Assembly: GCA_964575715.1 (NCBI GenBank)
Contig: CAZNSG010000348.1
Coordinates: 1-35,787, forward strand
DNA: 35,787 nucleotides
Source: PNAI01 sp964575715
GTDB taxonomy: Bacteria > Pseudomonadota > Alphaproteobacteria > Rhizobiales > Xanthobacteraceae
Direction of reading: 5' to 3'
A model generated the notes under the pieces. It saw only the letters and a program-made list of their open reading frames with translations, searched no databases and was not told where the DNA came from. Each line of letters opens with the position of its first letter. Positions within the stretch are counted from its first letter, which is position 1. Shown here piece after piece: positions 1-6,915 of this stretch. The translations under genes were made by a program, and so were the position numbers.

Positions 1-467
1 AACAGCAGGACATCGTGGCGCCGGGCGGCATCGCGGTCGGCGACCACCGGAAGGCTCTCGGGATCGGCGACGATGGCTTCAAGCGCGTCCTCGGCTGCGG
101 CCGCACTCTCGGCCAGCACGACGGCCAGCGGCTCGCCGACGTAACGCACTTTTTCGCGGGCAATAACCGGCTGCTGGTAGCGGGTGAATTCGGGGAGCAG
201 CTCTTGACGCAAGGTGATCGTCGGCACATTTCCGATATCTTCGACGATTCCGGCAGCCGTGATGACGGCACGCACGCCGGGTCGCGCCATCGCGGCACTG
301 CCATCGATGGCGCGGATGCGCCCATGCGCGATCGAGCTTCGTAGAATCGCGGCGTGCAACGTGCCTTCGCGCGCGACATCGTCGACGAATTCGCCACGGC
401 CTCGCAGAAAGCGCAAGTCTTCAATGCGCTCGATGGGACTGCCGATCAGGGAATTGGCTGTACGCAT
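1..467 (-). CDS. Xanthine dehydrogenase family, molybdopterin-binding (large) subunit, N-terminal part
   Basis: Reading the minus strand from an ATG at 467 gives 155 codons open to the window edge, so the gene is cut and its C-terminal part lies outside. The product starts MRTANSLIGSPIERIEDLRF and continues with RGRGEFVDD, the conserved opening of molybdenum hydroxylase large subunits (xanthine dehydrogenase, aldehyde oxidase, CO dehydrogenase CoxL). Near residue 110 it has YVGEPLAVVLAES, matching the family's a/b-hammerhead domain. The molybdopterin-binding domains and catalytic Glu would lie beyond the edge, so the substrate cannot be judged. These enzymes hydroxylate aromatic heterocycles, aldehydes or CO and work with FAD and 2Fe-2S subunits, neither of which is in view. 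There is no strong Shine-Dalgarno before the ATG. The gene diverges from the MFS gene at 663 with a 195-bp gap. Family assignment is secure; specificity is unknown. Confidence 0.9.
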   Translation of the reverse strand, partial: MRTANSLIGSPIERIEDLRFLRGRGEFVDDVAREGTLHAAILRSSIAHGRIRAIDGSAAMARPGVRAVITAAGIVEDIGNVPTITLRQELLPEFTRYQQPVIAREKVRYVGEPLAVVLAESAAAAEDALEAIVADPESLPVVADRDAARRHDVLL

Positions 468-662
468 TGCGGACAGGCGTGACTTAGCCGTTCCTCAAGC
501 CATAGTGTCTCATCATCACTGCAATAGCACTTGCTAAAATAGCGCGCATGGCGAACCTCCGCGTCAATATCAATGTGACACGCCCGAGCGTTTGGTTCAA
601 CGTGGCGGCAAGCTGGAGAAATAAATGCCATCCACTTCCAATCGACGTAATCCGGCCGGCCG

Positions 663-1802
663 ATGACACCGTCACGTCCCATTGATGATTTTAGTCTGCG
701 GCTGGCAATTTTCTACGCCTGCCAATTCGCCATCCTCGGAACCCAAATGCCGTTCTTCCCGCTTTGGCTCAAGGCCCGCGGGCTCGACCTCGAGCAGATC
801 GGTTACATACTGGCGGCGCCGATCCTGGTGCGTATCATCGCGATCCCGGTACTCAGTCGCGCGGTCGATCGCACCGGAAACCTGCGCGGCGGGCTGATCG
901 CCGCTTCCTTCGCCGCCGCCGCCGGATTTACCATCGTGGGACTTGCCTATGGCTTTGCCACGATCCTGTTCGCTGTAGCTTTTGCTGCGCTGGTCTCCGG
1001 ACCGATCATGTCGCTCGCCGACGCCTATGCGCTCAAAGGTCTTAATGCGCGCAAGCGCGCCTATGGACCGGTGCGCATGTGGGGCTCGGCCGCCTTCATT
1101 GCCGCGAATCTGGGCTCCGGTCTGTTGCTTGTGGTCATCGCTGCGGACCACCTCATTTGGCTGATCGCCGCGGCGTTTGCACTGCAGGGCGCGGCGGCAC
1201 TCTGGCTTCGACCGATTGAGCCAACACCCGCGATCGAAGCCGGCCGCGCGCCCGGACATCTCTGGCAATCACCCAAATTCCTCGCCATCGCCGCGGCCGC
1301 GGGCCTGATCCAGGCGAGCCATGCCTTGTATTACGGTTTCTCCGCGGTGGACTGGACCGCCAAGGGCATCGGCAGCACGACCATCGGCATGTTGTGGGCG
1401 CTCGGCGTGGCGGTCGAAATCGCACTGTTTGCAATTTCCGGACGGCTGCGCCTCGGGCCGGCAACACTGGTGGCGATGGGCGCCACGGCTGCCGTGATCC
1501 GCTGGGTCGCCATGGCATACGACCCGCCGCTCTCGCTACTTGCGCTCATACAGTGCCTGCACGGGCTCTCGTTCGGCGCGACCCATCTGGGCGCGATTCA
1601 ATACATCGCCCGCGCCGCCGGCGATCGGCGGGCGGCGGCCGCCCAGGGTGATCTTTCCACCCTATTGGCGATCGCAAGCGCAGCCGCCACCGGCGTCTCG
1701 GGGCTGCTCTACACCACGTTCGGCGATCACGGCTACGCCGTAATGGCGGCGATGGCCGCCCTGGGCGGCGCCTGTCTCATCCCGGCGCTGCGCGCGCGTT
1801 AA
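663..1802 (+). CDS. MFS transporter, 3-phenylpropionate permease (HcaT) type
   Basis: The 379-residue protein is hydrophobic throughout and has the length of the compact PPP/HcaT-like branch of the major facilitator superfamily, with about 12 membrane helices. The start MTPSRPIDDFSLRLAIFYAC leads straight into helix 1. A cytoplasmic loop after helix 2 reads LSRAVDRTG, in the position of MFS motif A. The sequence PFFPLWLKARGLDLEQIG in the first helical hairpin is typical of this branch, whose best-known member imports 3-phenylpropionate and cinnamate by proton symport. The substrate here is not shown by the sequence; an aromatic or other organic acid is plausible given the divergent molybdenum hydroxylase and the catabolic genes downstream. 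It stands alone, followed by a 143-bp gap. Family call firm, substrate call weak. Confidence 0.82.
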   Translation: MTPSRPIDDFSLRLAIFYACQFAILGTQMPFFPLWLKARGLDLEQIGYILAAPILVRIIAIPVLSRAVDRTGNLRGGLIAASFAAAAGFTIVGLAYGFATILFAVAFAALVSGPIMSLADAYALKGLNARKRAYGPVRMWGSAAFIAANLGSGLLLVVIAADHLIWLIAAAFALQGAAALWLRPIEPTPAIEAGRAPGHLWQSPKFLAIAAAAGLIQASHALYYGFSAVDWTAKGIGSTTIGMLWALGVAVEIALFAISGRLRLGPATLVAMGATAAVIRWVAMAYDPPLSLLALIQCLHGLSFGATHLGAIQYIARAAGDRRAAAAQGDLSTLLAIASAAATGVSGLLYTTFGDHGYAVMAAMAALGGACLIPALRAR

Positions 1803-1945
1803 AACGTTAAAACATGAGAATTGCGCGACCCTGCATGGTAACCATCGGCCAAGTCCACGCCGCCTGCGGCATGAAAATAACATCATCGATCGACCATTCT
1901 GGTGTAAATTCGTAGCCGCCAGCACGGAGAGCATCGAGACTCGAC

Positions 1946-3634
1946 ATGGGGGATGCGCATAAAGCTCAGCAGCTTGGCTCGTCACCCGGCGACGCGATCG
2001 TTGCGGATTCCAGCAAGCTCGCACGGCCAACCAAACGCGCGACCGCGATTGCCGTTATCACCGCCGTGCTGTTCGCGCTTATTGCCGCCGCAGCGTCTTA
2101 CAAATGGTACCTGTTGTATCGGGCGCTCAACGACGCCAATTCAACAATTTCCGAGCTGGTCGAGGTGACATCAGAAACTATCCAGCCGATCGCGCAACTC
2201 GACACCGTCGAAGCACTATTGGAAAAGGCGCGCAAAGCCGTCAACAATTTTACCGCCGGATCGGGCGATCCCCACATTGTTCAGCAACGCGCGCGGACGT
2301 TCCTGATTCTGGCCGAAATCGATTTGGATCGCGGACAGATCGACCGCATGCGTGCGGATGCACAGGTTGCATTCGCGAGTCTCGATCCGCTCGCCAAAGC
2401 CGGCAATCTGGAAGCGCGCCACCTGCGGGCGCAGGCGGAGCGCTTGATCGGCGCGAGCGATTGGGCGAGCGGCAATAACGCAGCGGCAAAACTGCGTTAC
2501 GAGCGGGGCATCGCGGATCTTACCGAGCTGTTGAAGCGCGAAGTTGATCCCAAAATTTCCTGGCGGTGGATGCGCTCGCTCGCTGAGCTTCATGAATCGC
2601 TTGGCGACGTTCTTTTGTTCCGATTTAGCATGCCGCAGGAAGCGCTGGAGGCCTTTGAGTCGTCCCGGGCACTGCGCGAGCGCTTGGTTCAGCTCGGACA
2701 GCAGGGACCGGCGCTGGAACACGATCTGGCATGGCTCACTAACAAACGCGGTGAAGTCGAGGAACGCCTGGGAAATATCGAAACGGCGTTGCAATTGTTT
2801 AGCGAGGCGCACGACCGCCTCGATGGCCTCAAGGATAGCGTTTGGGACAACCTGCGATGGGCCAGAAACTTCGGAACGGTCAACAGCAATATCGGCAGGA
2901 TCAAACGCAAACAAAATCGCTATGCGGAGGCCGTCGCCAACTTTGCCCGGGCGGAGGAGATACACGCAGCCGTCAACAAACGCGATCCAAAAAACGTCGA
3001 TCGCCGCGCGACCCTGAACTTGACCCGCTTCCTGCGCGCCGAAAATCTGTTCCGCTTGGCGGTGCAAAACAACGATCGCATTCGCCTCTTGGCGGTACGT
3101 GAACAGATGCTGGTGGTCATTGCGGCCACCACTGAAATCGCAAGCGCGGCAAGGTTTCGCAATCAGGCGCAGCTAAATAAGGTGCGCGAGGAGGCGTTTC
3201 TAGCCGCCATCGACGCAACGTTCCGGCAATGGAGCGGCAACCATGAGAGCGCAGCCGCCGGATTCATCGAAGCTGCCGAAATCGTTGAGAAGGGCTATTT
3301 GCCGAATGCCTCGAAAATGCCATGGGATGATTTGCTGGGCGAGCACATTGAATACCTCGAATGGGCCGGAATTGCCTACGCCAAGGCGCAAAAGAATCCG
3401 GAAGGGCAAAAGTTTTTCAAACACGCACTCGATATGGTTCACGAGTATCGCGCCATATTGGGGAAAAGGCGACACGCGGAATTGCAAGAGCGGATCGCGG
3501 CGCGGCTTGAACGCAATACGCCCCCCGCTAATCGCACACCCGCCGCTGATCGCGAACAACCCGCATCAGCCGGCGCGCCACCCGCTGAGATCGCTCCACC
3601 GATGACTGATCCCATTAGCCCACTTCCACGATGA
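1946..3634 (+). CDS. Membrane-anchored TPR-repeat protein, function unknown
   Basis: A 562-residue protein with a short polar N-terminus, one hydrophobic segment at about residues 34-51 (AVITAVLFALIAAAA), and then an almost entirely helical body. Helix pairs with TPR spacing can be picked out: around residues 110-135 (ARTFLILAEIDLDRGQIDRM), 215-245 (LHESLGDVLLFRFSMPQEAL) and 265-350 (RGEVEERLGNIETALQLFSE and AEAVANFARAEEIH). The last 40 residues are rich in Pro and Ala and look disordered. A single N-terminal helix with no cleavage site suggests an anchored protein; which side the TPR body faces is not clear. Similar TPR bodies, from memory, occur behind TIR or NTPase modules in alphaproteobacterial signalling proteins, but no such module is present here. 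Its last 20 bp overlap the end of the convergent M24 gene. The start is supported by the membrane segment, not by a strong ribosome site. Confidence 0.7.
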   Translation: MGDAHKAQQLGSSPGDAIVADSSKLARPTKRATAIAVITAVLFALIAAAASYKWYLLYRALNDANSTISELVEVTSETIQPIAQLDTVEALLEKARKAVNNFTAGSGDPHIVQQRARTFLILAEIDLDRGQIDRMRADAQVAFASLDPLAKAGNLEARHLRAQAERLIGASDWASGNNAAAKLRYERGIADLTELLKREVDPKISWRWMRSLAELHESLGDVLLFRFSMPQEALEAFESSRALRERLVQLGQQGPALEHDLAWLTNKRGEVEERLGNIETALQLFSEAHDRLDGLKDSVWDNLRWARNFGTVNSNIGRIKRKQNRYAEAVANFARAEEIHAAVNKRDPKNVDRRATLNLTRFLRAENLFRLAVQNNDRIRLLAVREQMLVVIAATTEIASAARFRNQAQLNKVREEAFLAAIDATFRQWSGNHESAAAGFIEAAEIVEKGYLPNASKMPWDDLLGEHIEYLEWAGIAYAKAQKNPEGQKFFKHALDMVHEYRAILGKRRHAELQERIAARLERNTPPANRTPAADREQPASAGAPPAEIAPPMTDPISPLPR

Positions 3635-4865
3635 TCTCCGGGAATTGGTGCAGGCGCGGCCCGGGACCATTGCCGCCGATCAAATAATTATCGCACAGCA
3701 AGTTCAGGTAGCCGCCGTGCAGGTAAGTCGGGTGCACGACGATGTTCATGTCCTTCTCGATCGTCCACGGCTCATCGTGGCGCACAAGCGGCCGCTCCAC
3801 CAGGTCGTAGCCCTGGCCGTGACAATAGAGCCGCGCCTCTTCCGGCCGGCCGTTCTTGCGCATGAACGCATTGAACGTCTCCCACACCTCCTTGCAGGGC
3901 GTGCCGGGCTTGAGCAGGTCGAGCGTAACTTTGCGCGACTCGATGCAGAAGGCGAGTTCGTCCTTCATCTGCTGCGGCACCTTGCCGATCACGCAGGAGC
4001 GGCCAAGCTCGGTGTACATGCCGCCGGGACCGGAATCCTCGACCAGCAGCGCGATTTGATCCCCGTTCTGGATCACGCGGTTCTGCAGATGGCGATTGCT
4101 GAACTTGTTCGGCTTGCCGAGCGGGGACGAGGCACAAAGATAGATTCCGTTTTCGCTGCCGTGCACCTGGCTGTAGTATTGTGCGGCCGCCGCCACTTCG
4201 GTATCCCGCATGCCCGGCTTGACCGCCGCGAGCGCCGCCTGCATCGCTCCGTCCTGCATGAGCGCCGCGCGGCGGATGAGCTCCATCTCCTCGGCGCTCT
4301 TGATCGCCTTGATGCGATCGACCAATTCGCTCGCATCGACAAAGCGCGCGCCGGAAAGGCGCCGTTTGACGTAGTCCACCATCGCGTAGGACATCTGATA
4401 GGTGCCAACGAGCCCGATCGTTCCCTTGCCGTAGGGTTCGAGCGCCTTGCAGGCGAGCTCCGGATCGTAGTCCTTGGTGTAATGCGCCGAGGCATAGCTC
4501 GGCGTGGTCATGATGCTCTTGACGCCACGCCACGTCTGCACACCTTGCCCCTTTACTTCCCGGCCTCCGATGGGCCACGGCTGGTCGCCCTGCGCAGTCA
4601 CCTCGCTGCCGCCGAACGGGCCCTGGGCCACCACCGTCATCTCGTCATCGCGCGGAAAGATCACCGTGTTGGGATAACCGTTGGTCGCCGGCATGTCGGT
4701 GAAATATTTGACGTAGCCGCCCATGTGATCGTTGTTGTTCTGCATTAACAGAACATCGACCTTTTCCCGCGCCATCGCGGCGCGCACGGCCTTCCACCGG
4801 CGTTCGAGTTCAGCACTCGAAATCGGTGTTTGCAGGCGTTCGTTCAGTCCGTGGTTGGCACTCAT
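3615..4865 (-). CDS. M24-family (Xaa-Pro peptidase/creatinase-like) protein
   Basis: A 416-residue protein with the two-domain layout of the M24 'pita-bread' family: an N-terminal creatinase-like domain (LERRWKAVRAAMAREKVDVL at about 20-40) and a catalytic fold from about residue 175 (IKAIKSAEEMELIRRAA). The ATG at 4865 was chosen over an in-frame GTG four codons upstream because GGAGG lies 5 nt before it. True metallopeptidases use five metal ligands (D, D, H, E, E). Here the segment that should carry the two Asp reads VEDSGPGGMYTELGR, with Glu where the second Asp is expected, and the end of the protein (FPEIIVEVG) is shorter than the usual final Glu region. That resembles the metal-free creatinase side of the family, so hydrolysis of a C-N bond in a small molecule is as likely as peptide cleavage. 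It overlaps the convergent TPR gene by 20 bp. Confidence 0.85.
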   Translation of the reverse strand: MSANHGLNERLQTPISSAELERRWKAVRAAMAREKVDVLLMQNNNDHMGGYVKYFTDMPATNGYPNTVIFPRDDEMTVVAQGPFGGSEVTAQGDQPWPIGGREVKGQGVQTWRGVKSIMTTPSYASAHYTKDYDPELACKALEPYGKGTIGLVGTYQMSYAMVDYVKRRLSGARFVDASELVDRIKAIKSAEEMELIRRAALMQDGAMQAALAAVKPGMRDTEVAAAAQYYSQVHGSENGIYLCASSPLGKPNKFSNRHLQNRVIQNGDQIALLVEDSGPGGMYTELGRSCVIGKVPQQMKDELAFCIESRKVTLDLLKPGTPCKEVWETFNAFMRKNGRPEEARLYCHGQGYDLVERPLVRHDEPWTIEKDMNIVVHPTYLHGGYLNLLCDNYLIGGNGPGPRLHQFPEIIVEVG

Positions 4866-5208
4866 GATTCCCTCCACTCGGCCGGCACATTAGGAAAAAG
4901 AGCGCCAAGAGCGCAATGGCCTTTGCGCACAGCCGCCATTCGATCGAGCGGCCGAGACCGGCGTTTCGGTTGCGGCAACTGACTGCGACTGCAGCGGCGG
5001 CCGAGTTATCCACGCCCACAATGGTGCCGCTATTCGGCCCAGCTATGATCGCAATGGTGCGGTGGCCTCCCGATCTTTCCGCACTGCATCAAGCACGCGC
5101 AAACGACACGGTCAGACGTCGAGAAATCGAATTTCCACTTGTTGGGTATGAATATGACAAGAATTTTTGTCACGAAGGCGCTCATTCTCAAGCCAGGGGC
5201 AATCGACC
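4866..5208. other. Divergent intergenic region between the M24 and YbdK-type genes
   Basis: This 343-bp stretch separates two genes transcribed away from each other, so it should hold both promoters. I see no repeat element, no RNA gene and no convincing operator. One TTATCCACG at about 5006 resembles a single DnaA box, but one copy means little. The reading frames that cross the region have no family features. Confidence 0.4.
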
Positions 5209-6327
5209 ATGGGGCTTTACCGATTTGGCATCGAGGAGGAATATTTCGTCACCGACATGCGCACGCGCAATGTGCGGCACGTCATGTCGAAACGATTCTT
5301 TCGCGCCTGCAAGAAGGAATTAGGCGATTGCGTCACCAACGAAATGCTGCAATCGCAGATCGAGGTTGCGACCTCGCCATGCGAGACCATGCCGCAAGCA
5401 CGCGAGCAATTGCAGAAATTCAGAAGCGTTATCGCCAAACGCGCCGCCGGGCATGGGCTTGGCATCGTCGCCTGCGGGACGCATCCGCTGGCGCTTTGGC
5501 ACGAGCAGAAACATACGCCAAAAAAACGCTATAACGAGTTGATGGCGGATTTGCAGATGGTTGGCCTCCGCGACATGCTCTGCGGCATGCATGTTCACGT
5601 CGAGGTGCCGGACCCGGCCCTGCGGGTCGCGATCATGTATCGCGCGATCCCCTTCCTGCCGCTGCTCTTGGCGCTCAGCACGTCGTCGCCATTCTGGCAG
5701 GGCCATCGTACCGGTCTGCACGGCTATCGGCTTGCCGCCTATGACGAACTGCCGCGCACCGGATTTCCGCCGTTGTTCAAGACGCTGGAGGAATATCAGA
5801 ATTATGTCGATACGCTGGTCTCCGCCGACGTCATCAAGGATGCCAGTTACATCTGGTGGGCGATCCGGCCGTCGTTGCGCCATCCCACATTGGAGTTGCG
5901 CATCACCGACGCCTGCACGCGCGTCGATGACGCCATTTGCATTGCCGCGATCTTCCGCTGCCTGATGCGCCATCTGGTGGAGCAGACGGATATCAATGCC
6001 GATTTGAGTCCGATCGGACAGGCGATCGCGGTCGAGAACAAATGGCGCGCGCAACGCTATGGCACGGCGGTAAGTTTCGTCGATCAGCGATCGATGCAGG
6101 CGGAGCCGATCGTCAACGTGCTTGAAGATCTGCTCGAACGAATCGCGGACGATGCCCAGGCGCTCTGTTGCGTCGACGAGATTACCCACGCGAGGAAAAT
6201 TCTCAAACGCGGTTCGAGTGCGGATGAGCAACTGAAGATCTACGACAATGCCCGCATGGACGGCCGCAGCCGCCAGTCGGCATTGCGCGAAGTGGTCGAC
6301 TGGCTCTATCAAGAAACGATCGGATAA
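5209..6327 (+). CDS. Carboxylate-amine ligase, YbdK type (glutamate-cysteine ligase family 2)
   Basis: The protein from the ATG at 5209 has 372 residues, the normal length for YbdK-type ATP-grasp-like carboxylate-amine ligases. It opens MGLYRFGIEEEYFVTD; the GIEEEYF block is the family signature and supplies Mg-ATP-binding carboxylates. Later matching blocks are CGMHVHVEVPD at about residue 125 and the region around residue 230 ending LELRITDACT, the family's R-x-x-(T/P)-L-E-x-R-x-x-D type motif. An in-frame start 42 bp upstream adds MSRRRSFSSQGQST, which does not fit the family N-terminus. Members catalyse weak glutamate-cysteine ligation in vitro or join other amines to carboxylates; the physiological substrate is unknown. 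Its TAA stop at 6325-6327 is directly followed by a mobile element. It appears to be a single-gene unit. Confidence 0.88.
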   Translation: MGLYRFGIEEEYFVTDMRTRNVRHVMSKRFFRACKKELGDCVTNEMLQSQIEVATSPCETMPQAREQLQKFRSVIAKRAAGHGLGIVACGTHPLALWHEQKHTPKKRYNELMADLQMVGLRDMLCGMHVHVEVPDPALRVAIMYRAIPFLPLLLALSTSSPFWQGHRTGLHGYRLAAYDELPRTGFPPLFKTLEEYQNYVDTLVSADVIKDASYIWWAIRPSLRHPTLELRITDACTRVDDAICIAAIFRCLMRHLVEQTDINADLSPIGQAIAVENKWRAQRYGTAVSFVDQRSMQAEPIVNVLEDLLERIADDAQALCCVDEITHARKILKRGSSADEQLKIYDNARMDGRSRQSALREVVDWLYQETIG

Positions 6328-6470
6328 TGCCATTCCGCTTAAATTTCGACTCATCATTCCAGGGCCACCGATCTCGGGTTTACCCGAGATCGGATTTCAG
6401 AAGATTCCAAGTCGGCCAAGGCCGACTTGGATCGCGGCTCGGCCGGAATGACCAATTGTGAGAGCTGGTA
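6328..6470. mobile_element. TNA-flanked palindromic element, copy 1 (TACCA-type ends, GTCATTCC core)
   Basis: This 143-bp element fills the space directly after the YbdK stop codon. Its left end TGCCATTCCGCTTAAAT aligns with the left end of the element at 13948 (about 23 of 33 positions identical), and its right end, read inward on the other strand, starts TACCAGCTCTCACAATTGG. Flanking triplets are TAA on the left (6325-6327, which is the stop codon) and TTA on the right (6471-6473), so the duplication is imperfect here. The interior has TCATTCC/GGAATGA arms and carries a two-hairpin cassette. Assignment rests on comparison with the five other copies in the window. No coding capacity. Confidence 0.65.
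6364..6452. repeat. 89-bp repeat, identical to 14066-14154, with two-hairpin cassette
   Basis: These 89 bp recur without a mismatch at 14066-14154. Within them, 6368-6393 folds into hairpin A (11-bp stem with TTTA loop, CTCGGG/CCCGAG inner stem) and 6407-6430 into hairpin B (CCAAGTCGGCC paired with GGCCGACTTGG around a 2-nt centre), separated by 13 nt. The cassette is followed by GATCGCGGCTCGGCCGGAATGAC in pieces that form the outer arm of the host element. Other cassettes: 14070-14132, 15846-15912, 16892-16953, 30063-30125. Confidence 0.9.
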
Positions 6471-6915
6471 TTATGCAATCAATCTCAAGTGATTCTTGCT
6501 AGATCGCGCTGCGTTCTGGAACTGGTTTGAGCCGGCTGCGATGCATTGCCGTTAAAATTCCCCGAATGATCGACGGCGTGGCGTACCTTTCATGCCGCCC
6601 AAACTCGCCTCGGTTCGATTGGTTGGATGAAACTATCGCTTAACACATTGAAAAATGTATGTTTTCAAGAAAAATGAGGCATTACCGGCACACCTGCCAG
6701 AAGCCCGCAATGACGAAATTATAGGCCGCCGACTACCGTCGAACGGCGCGATATCGCGATATTGTGCGGTAAAGCATATATGCGGAGATACCGTTCAGCA
6801 TATATAGTGAATGGCAAGAACTTCGAGGCACTATCCGTTTAATAACCGCTTTGTATCGCTCAGCTGTCGGCCCAAATTCTGTACCAAGTTCCGTGTTTAA
6901 AGTAGCCCAAGCCCG
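6471..6915. other. AT-rich leader region upstream of the class A PBP
   Basis: About 445 bp without a recognisable gene. It is more AT-rich than its surroundings from about 6640 on. Structures visible: an inverted repeat TTGAAAA/TTTTCAA around 6651-6671, a self-complementary GCGATATCGCGATAT stretch near 6750, and a direct repeat AGCATATAT at about 6774 and 6798. Promoter elements for the PBP gene probably lie here, but I cannot assign -35/-10 boxes with confidence. No strong ribosome site precedes the ATG at 6916. Confidence 0.4.

Noticed and set aside
3645..4748. 367-residue plus-strand frame opposite the M24 gene
   Set aside because: It is the antisense shadow of a gene with clear family motifs; the translation is His/Arg/Leu-rich and matches nothing known to me.
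5000..5015. DnaA box or replication origin
   Set aside because: A single TTATCCACG with no cluster, no AT-rich unwinding region and no dnaA, dnaN or parAB genes.
6640..6830. Riboswitch or small RNA gene before the PBP
   Set aside because: There are short AT-rich inverted and direct repeats, but no conserved riboswitch core or clear promoter-terminator pair.
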